Shown one piece after another: positions 7,291-11,313 of a DNA stretch of 11,313 nt (positions are counted from its first letter, which is position 1; each line of letters begins with the position of its first letter). The stretch is taken from assembly GCA_021323155.1 (NCBI GenBank), contig JAJTCI010000039.1, positions 1-11,313 of the forward strand. The letters are read 5' to 3'. Both the position numbers and the translations under genes were made by a program. The stretch is from Chitinophagaceae bacterium (GTDB lineage Bacteria; Bacteroidota; Bacteroidia; Chitinophagales; Chitinophagaceae). Below the pieces are notes generated by a model. That model made no database searches. It saw nothing but the letters and a program-made list of their open reading frames with translations, and was not told where the DNA came from.

Positions 7291-8184
7291 ATGAACAATA
7301 TCACGGTAATCGGGGCTGGTACAATGGGTAACGGCATAGCACACGTTTTTGCACAAAGTGGCTTCAAAGTAGCATTGGCCGACGTGAATGCCCCGCAATT
7401 GGAAAAAGCGCTCCAGACCATAACAAAGAATTTTGACCGGCAGGTGTCTAAAGGAAGCGTAACGGAAGAGCAGAAGCAGCAGGCCTTGTCGAATATCCAA
7501 ACCTACAGTGACGTAAATGAAGCTGTGAAGAACGCTGAACTTGTGGTAGAGGCCGCGACCGAGAATATCGACTTAAAGTTGAAAATATTCAGGCAACTGG
7601 ACGAGACGGCGCCAAAAGGATGTATCCTGGCCAGTAATACTTCCTCTATATCCATCACCCGCATCGCGGCGGTCACAAAAAGGCCGGAACTAGTGATCGG
7701 TATGCATTTCATGAATCCCGTACCGGTAATGAAGCTCGTGGAGATCATCAACGGTTACTCCACCAGTACGGCGGTGAGCGACCAGGTGATTGCGTTAAGC
7801 CGTAAACTAGGCAAGGTGCCTTGCGTGGTGAACGACTACCCGGGTTTTATCGCCAACAAGATATTAATGCCGATGATCAATGAAGCGATCTACAGCCTGT
7901 ACGAGGGCATCGCGGATGTTGAAGCGATCGATACCATCATGAAACTGGGAATGGCCCACCCGATGGGACCACTGCAACTCGCCGACTTCATAGGGCTGGA
8001 TGTTTGTTTGAGTATCCTGAATGTATTATATGAAGGATTTGGCAACCAGAAATATGCGCCCTGTCCCCTATTGGTAAATATGGTAACCGCAGGCAAACTG
8101 GGCGTTAAGAGCGGCGAAGGCTTTTACACGTACACGGCCGGAAGTAAGGAGCTGGTTGTGAGTGAAAGATTCAAAAACAGGTGA
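7291..8184 (+). CDS. hbd: 3-hydroxybutyryl-CoA dehydrogenase
   Basis: This enzyme interconverts acetoacetyl-CoA (or other 3-oxoacyl-CoA) and the (S)-3-hydroxyacyl-CoA using NAD(P)(H), in fatty-acid oxidation or butyrate-type metabolism in the cytoplasm. At 297 residues it has the normal length for the single-function family. The Rossmann dinucleotide site is VIGAGTMGNGIAHVFA (residues 6-21). The catalytic set is complete by family spacing: Ser118 in SNTSS, His139 and Glu151 in the GMHFMNPVPVMKLVE block, and Asn189 in PGFIANK. The C-terminal helical domain ends in LGVKSGEGFYTY. The ATG at 7291 places the glycine loop at residue 8, as expected. No other fatty-acid oxidation gene is in view, so the pathway direction is unknown. 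The symbol fits hbd; paaH-like naming is possible. Confidence 0.94.
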   Translation: MNNITVIGAGTMGNGIAHVFAQSGFKVALADVNAPQLEKALQTITKNFDRQVSKGSVTEEQKQQALSNIQTYSDVNEAVKNAELVVEAATENIDLKLKIFRQLDETAPKGCILASNTSSISITRIAAVTKRPELVIGMHFMNPVPVMKLVEIINGYSTSTAVSDQVIALSRKLGKVPCVVNDYPGFIANKILMPMINEAIYSLYEGIADVEAIDTIMKLGMAHPMGPLQLADFIGLDVCLSILNVLYEGFGNQKYAPCPLLVNMVTAGKLGVKSGEGFYTYTAGSKELVVSERFKNR

Positions 8185-8210
8185 GCAAGCATTCACCTTA
8201 ACACCAATAG

Positions 8211-8969
8211 ATGTTTTTTATCTTGTCCAAACTGATGTTGTTCATCCTGAGCCCCTCCTTCTGGATCGTGGTGTTGTTTGCCTGGAGTTTCCTCACCAAA
8301 AAAGACAAGCGAAGGCGTATACTGCGGATCGTTGCCGCGTCGATCTTCGTTGTATTCAGTAATCCATTCCTGTACCACCAATCGTCGTTATCCTGGCAAG
8401 GTGGCAAAACGGTACTTCCCCAGGGGAAAACCTATTCAGCCGCGATACTCCTGGGAGGCATGAGCATGCTGGACAAAAATGGAAACCTTTACTTCACCGA
8501 TAACGGCGACCGCTTCATCCAGGCCACGCGCCTGTATCATTCAGGCGTAGTGCAGCATGTAGCGGTCGCGGGTGGCTCTGCCAACCTTTTCAGGAAGACG
8601 ATCCCCGAATCAGTAAAAATCCGGGAGGAGTTGCTCGCGCAGGCGATCCCCGCGGACCGGATCATTACGGAAGGGAGGTCGCGTAACACGCACGAGAACG
8701 CCGTTTACATAAAACAAACGCTGGACTCACTCAGGCTTCCACCACCATATATACTCATCACCAGCGCATCCCACCTTCCCCGCGCGACGGCGGTATTCAA
8801 AAAAGCCGGTGTTGACGTGGTCCCATATGCCGCGGCATTTAAAGAAGTGGACTCAAGAAAGACGTTTCCCGATTATGTTATTCCATCTGTTGAGACCCTG
8901 GGTAAATGGAGCGTGCTGCTGAAAGAGATCATCGGCCTCTGGGTATACCGAATGACCGGGAAAGCTTAA
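8211..8969 (+). CDS. YdcF/ElyC/SanA-family (DUF218) membrane protein
   Basis: A 252-residue protein with two N-terminal hydrophobic segments (about 8-29 and 37-54) separated by a basic loop (KKDKRRR), then a DUF218 domain from about 76. DUF218 landmarks are AAILLGG, NGDRF (Asp100-Arg101), VAVAGGS, IITEGRSRNTHENA (151-164) and ILITSASHLPRA (181-192, with His188 and Arg191). Relatives include E. coli ElyC, SanA and YdcF. ElyC and SanA affect envelope integrity and lipid-carrier or peptidoglycan steps, but no reaction is firmly assigned to most members. The gene lies 26 nt after hbd in the same direction, so it may be co-transcribed, though no functional link is apparent. A later ATG at 8235 would keep both hydrophobic segments nearly whole. 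It ends in a 4-nt overlap with the convergent neighbour. Confidence 0.88.
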   Translation: MFFILSKLMLFILSPSFWIVVLFAWSFLTKKDKRRRILRIVAASIFVVFSNPFLYHQSSLSWQGGKTVLPQGKTYSAAILLGGMSMLDKNGNLYFTDNGDRFIQATRLYHSGVVQHVAVAGGSANLFRKTIPESVKIREELLAQAIPADRIITEGRSRNTHENAVYIKQTLDSLRLPPPYILITSASHLPRATAVFKKAGVDVVPYAAAFKEVDSRKTFPDYVIPSVETLGKWSVLLKEIIGLWVYRMTGKA

Positions 8970-9577
8970 GCGATCTTATTGTACTCAACGGTATGCAGGT
9001 CACGTACCTTGTATTCGAACTCTTCCAACCTGGACTGCGGAACACCCACGTCTACGATACAAAATAACTCCTGGGCTTGCCGCGTGATTACGCAGTTCAA
9101 TTGTTTCAGGATCGTCATCACTTCGTTCTGGCGGGTATAATCAAATTGCAGGCGGTATTCCACCAACACTGCTTTCTGCACTACCGGCACCAGCTGCAAT
9201 GCCATCGACGTGACCGTCTTGTACGCATTGATCAGTCCCGGCACACCCAATAACGTCCCGCCGAAATAACGCACCACGATCACGGCTACGTCGGTCAATT
9301 GTTTACTGTCTATCTGCCCCAGTATCGGCTTGCCCGCCGTACCTGACGGCTCGCCATCATCATTTGATCTGAAAACATCTGTCCCGGTGCCCAGGCGGTA
9401 AGCAAAACAATGATGCACCGCTTTGGGATGCTCTTTCTTCAGTTGTTGAAGCAGTGACTTGAATTCTTCTGCCGATGCGATGGGATAAGCATACGCGAGA
9501 AACCGGCTGCCGCGATCTTTAAATTCAGCGAAAGAAGGTTTATCGATCGTATAGTAATGATCAGGCTGTGTGGACAT
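8966..9577 (-). CDS. IMPACT/YigZ family protein (UPF0029)
   Basis: A 203-residue protein of the YigZ/IMPACT family. The family signature is intact: DDGEPSGTAGKPIL (residues 73-86) and VVRYFGGTLLGVPGL (101-115), preceded by HHCFAYRLG. The C-terminal part (about 140-203) fits the ferredoxin-like second domain of bacterial YigZ proteins. In eukaryotes IMPACT is tied to translational control through GCN1; the bacterial role is not settled. The ATG at 9577 is preferred and overlaps the end of ribD by 17 nt. A GTG at 9607 would add ten residues with no family support. It is probably translated from the ribD transcript, and its stop shares a TTAA with the convergent YdcF-like gene. Confidence 0.92.
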   Translation of the reverse strand: MSTQPDHYYTIDKPSFAEFKDRGSRFLAYAYPIASAEEFKSLLQQLKKEHPKAVHHCFAYRLGTGTDVFRSNDDGEPSGTAGKPILGQIDSKQLTDVAVIVVRYFGGTLLGVPGLINAYKTVTSMALQLVPVVQKAVLVEYRLQFDYTRQNEVMTILKQLNCVITRQAQELFCIVDVGVPQSRLEEFEYKVRDLHTVEYNKIA

Positions 9578-10637
9578 GCTTATTTGTGTAGTAGGTAATA
9601 ACGTCACCCGTAATGGATGACTGGTTCCCAGTTAGACCTGCCGGTAACATGGGTGCCGGTAATCCCTGCGGCGCATGAAGCGCCATATTGGTGATCATCC
9701 GTGCTTCATCCCAATTACCTGCATCGATAAATGATTGCAATAACCTGGCACCGCCTTCCACGATCAGGCTTTGGATCTTTAACGCATAGCAGGCATGTAT
9801 CACCTGGTGCACCAGGTCTTCATTGTTGTTTAACCGGTACCAGGTGATATTATCTTTAGTTTCCTGTCGCAGCGAATTAAAGACCAGTGTACGCTGGCTA
9901 CCATCAAAAAGTCTCAGGTCACCGGGAAGCGCCAGGTTCATATCAATGACCATCCTCGTGGGGTTTGCACCATGCCATAATCTGACGTTAAGTGACGGAT
10001 CATCCATGATCGCAGTATTCTTTCCCACGAGTATACCAGCTTCCTCGCTTCTCCATTTATGCACCAACCGGTTTGTCACGTCATTCGTAATGAGCAGCCG
10101 TTCCTGTCCGGCAGCTGCGATCTTCGCATCAGCTGTCTGTGCCCATTTTAAAATCACATAGGGTCTTTGTTGTTTATGATAAGTAAAAAAACGCCTGTTT
10201 AATGCGACGCATTCTGATTCTAACACACCATTGATCACATCAATGCCGGCTGAGTTGAGCCTTTCGATCCCCTTACCGTTGACCTCCGGGAAAGGATCAC
10301 GGGCGCCGATCACCACCGTTGGGATTTTCTCCTTTATCACCAGTTCCACACAGGGAGGTGTTTTGCCATAATGGGCACAGGGTTCCAGTGAAACATATAA
10401 TACAGATCGGGGAATAAGGTGACGATCGGCCGCAGGCACGCTTTCTATGCAATTGACTTCAGCATGTGGGCCACCAAACGCGCGGTGATAACCTTCCCCG
10501 ATCACCCGGCCATCGTGCACAAGTACTGCTCCAACCATTGGGTTGGGTGCTACCTTGCCGGCCCCAAGAACAGCAAGCGAGAGGCAGCGGCGCATGTATG
10601 ATTCGTGTATGGTATCCCGGGCTTGAATAAGCCGCAA
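9561..10637 (-). CDS. ribD: Bifunctional riboflavin biosynthesis deaminase/reductase RibD
   Basis: RibD carries out two successive steps of riboflavin synthesis: deamination of the pyrimidinone from GTP, then NADPH-dependent reduction of the ribose side chain. The deaminase domain (about 11-150) has PNPMVGAVLV, GPHAE (zinc ligand His58, catalytic Glu60) and EPCAHYGKTPPC (zinc ligands Cys87 and Cys96). The reductase domain (about 157-355) starts RPYVILKWAQTADAKIA, includes GILVGKNTAIMDDPSLNVR, and ends with SLIVEGGARLLQSFIDAG. Length 358 is normal. The start is uncertain. TTG at 10637 keeps HESYMRRCL, which matches the conserved N-terminal DEYYMARAL of E. coli RibD, so I prefer it. The first ATG, at 10595, would remove HESY. 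No upstream ATG or GTG is in frame. It is the first gene of a pair with the YigZ-family gene and is divergent from prmC. Confidence 0.95.
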   Translation of the reverse strand: MRLIQARDTIHESYMRRCLSLAVLGAGKVAPNPMVGAVLVHDGRVIGEGYHRAFGGPHAEVNCIESVPAADRHLIPRSVLYVSLEPCAHYGKTPPCVELVIKEKIPTVVIGARDPFPEVNGKGIERLNSAGIDVINGVLESECVALNRRFFTYHKQQRPYVILKWAQTADAKIAAAGQERLLITNDVTNRLVHKWRSEEAGILVGKNTAIMDDPSLNVRLWHGANPTRMVIDMNLALPGDLRLFDGSQRTLVFNSLRQETKDNITWYRLNNNEDLVHQVIHACYALKIQSLIVEGGARLLQSFIDAGNWDEARMITNMALHAPQGLPAPMLPAGLTGNQSSITGDVITYYTNKHVHTA

Positions 10638-10666
10638 AAGTAACTGAAACCCCCTATCATTGCAGC

Positions 10667-11313
10667 ATGACCATTCACCTGGCCTACCAGCAATTGTTGC
10701 TGGCCCTGTTTGAAGTATATGACGACCAAGAGGCTGCCAATATCGCCGACTGGGTGATTGAACATGTCACGGGGCAAAGGAAGATCGAACGCGTTATGAA
10801 CCCCGAGTTTGGGTTAACACCCCAACAGCAATCGCGTTTGTCATCTATAACTGATAAACTGCAGCGCCATGTCCCGGCTCAATACGTGCTGAACGAAACC
10901 TGGTTCATGGACATGAAGCTGTACGTTGATGATAGCGTGCTGATACCAAGACCGGAGACCGAGGAACTGGTGGACTGGATCAGGCAGGAAGTGAAAAGTG
11001 GAAAGTCGAAAGTCAAAACTGTCATCGATATCGGAACAGGTAGTGGTTGCATCCCCATCGCGTTGAAGAAAAACCTGCCGGAACTTACCATACGGGCACT
11101 TGACGTGAGCGAGGGTGCATTGAATGTAGCGGTGAAGAACGCGATGCTCCAGGGGACCCAGGTGTATTTTATGCGGATGGATTTCCTGGATAGGGGCCTG
11201 CGAGAGAGCCTTGGACGTTTCTATCTCATCGTGAGTAACCCGCCTTATGTGAAAAGTTCCGAAGCGGAAGGCATGAACAAAAACGTACTGGACCATGAGC
11301 CCCGTCTCGCCCT
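10667..11313 (+). CDS. prmC: Peptide chain release factor N5-glutamine methyltransferase, 5' part (cut by window edge)
   Basis: PrmC (HemK) methylates the glutamine of the GGQ motif in peptide-chain release factors using S-adenosylmethionine, tuning translation termination in the cytoplasm. About 215 residues are visible, of the family's usual 275-290. The helical N-terminal domain (1-85) is followed by VLIPRPETEELV (91-102), the SAM-binding loop DIGTGSGCI (121-129) and the active-site NPPYV (191-195). The reading frame stays open to the last base, so the C-terminus lies outside. The ATG at 10667 gives MTIHLAYQQLL, a fitting start. The linker between the PRPET motif and the SAM loop (RQEVKSGKSKVKT) is encoded by a short AAAGT-type repeat. 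The gene is divergent from ribD with only 29 nt between the starts if ribD uses TTG. Confidence 0.95.
   Translation, partial: MTIHLAYQQLLLALFEVYDDQEAANIADWVIEHVTGQRKIERVMNPEFGLTPQQQSRLSSITDKLQRHVPAQYVLNETWFMDMKLYVDDSVLIPRPETEELVDWIRQEVKSGKSKVKTVIDIGTGSGCIPIALKKNLPELTIRALDVSEGALNVAVKNAMLQGTQVYFMRMDFLDRGLRESLGRFYLIVSNPPYVKSSEAEGMNKNVLDHEPRLA
10991..11019 (+). repeat. Short imperfect AAAGT tandem repeat inside prmC
   Basis: Three imperfect copies of an AAAGT-plus-two-bases unit sit in frame between the PRPET motif and the SAM-binding loop of prmC. They encode the Lys/Ser-rich linker VKSGKSKVK. The number of copies could vary between strains without breaking the frame only in multiples of three units. 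The copies are visible in the sequence; any variation is inference. Confidence 0.5.

Noticed and set aside
10841..11296. Minus-strand open frame of 151 codons
   Set aside because: It is antisense to prmC, which has intact PRPET, SAM-loop and NPPY motifs.

Overview
This window looks like chromosomal DNA from a Bacteroidota bacterium, most likely in or near Chitinophagaceae. That placement rests on three things: mostly AT-rich, Shine-Dalgarno-poor leaders; a TAnnTTTG-type promoter box; and an envelope protein that fuses a phosphoesterase to an Omp85 barrel. I read it from sequence alone, so treat it as likely rather than proven. The window holds eight protein genes. The two at the edges, ppk1 and prmC, run off the ends. 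I saw no RNA gene, insertion sequence, CRISPR array or phage gene.

Left half (1-7077, minus strand): four tightly packed genes read leftward as one probable operon. In order of transcription they are a SdiA-regulated-type lipoprotein, a 1214-residue secreted metallophosphoesterase that ends in an outer-membrane barrel, an HD phosphohydrolase fused to a Pycsar-effector-type membrane domain, and polyphosphate kinase 1 (N-terminal 435 residues only). The joints are a 4-nt ATGA overlap, a 2-nt gap and a 12-nt gap. Three of the four products belong to phosphoryl-transfer or phosphoester-hydrolysis families, so the operon may couple phosphate handling at the envelope to polyphosphate or nucleotide signalling inside. 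That link is inference.

Centre (7078-8969): a 213-nt divergent intergenic region, then two plus-strand genes 26 nt apart. These are a 3-hydroxybutyryl-CoA dehydrogenase and a YdcF/ElyC-type (DUF218) membrane protein. The YdcF-like gene converges on the next gene, and the two stop codons overlap in a TTAA.

Right end (8966-11313): ribD and an IMPACT/YigZ-family gene overlap on the minus strand. Divergent from ribD is prmC, the release-factor glutamine methyltransferase, cut by the window end. These are housekeeping genes.

The least ordinary parts are the HD-PycTM fusion with no cyclase beside it, and the undescribed-looking middle of the phosphoesterase-barrel protein, which carries motifs like the catalytic loop of HipA/CotH/FAM20-type atypical kinases.
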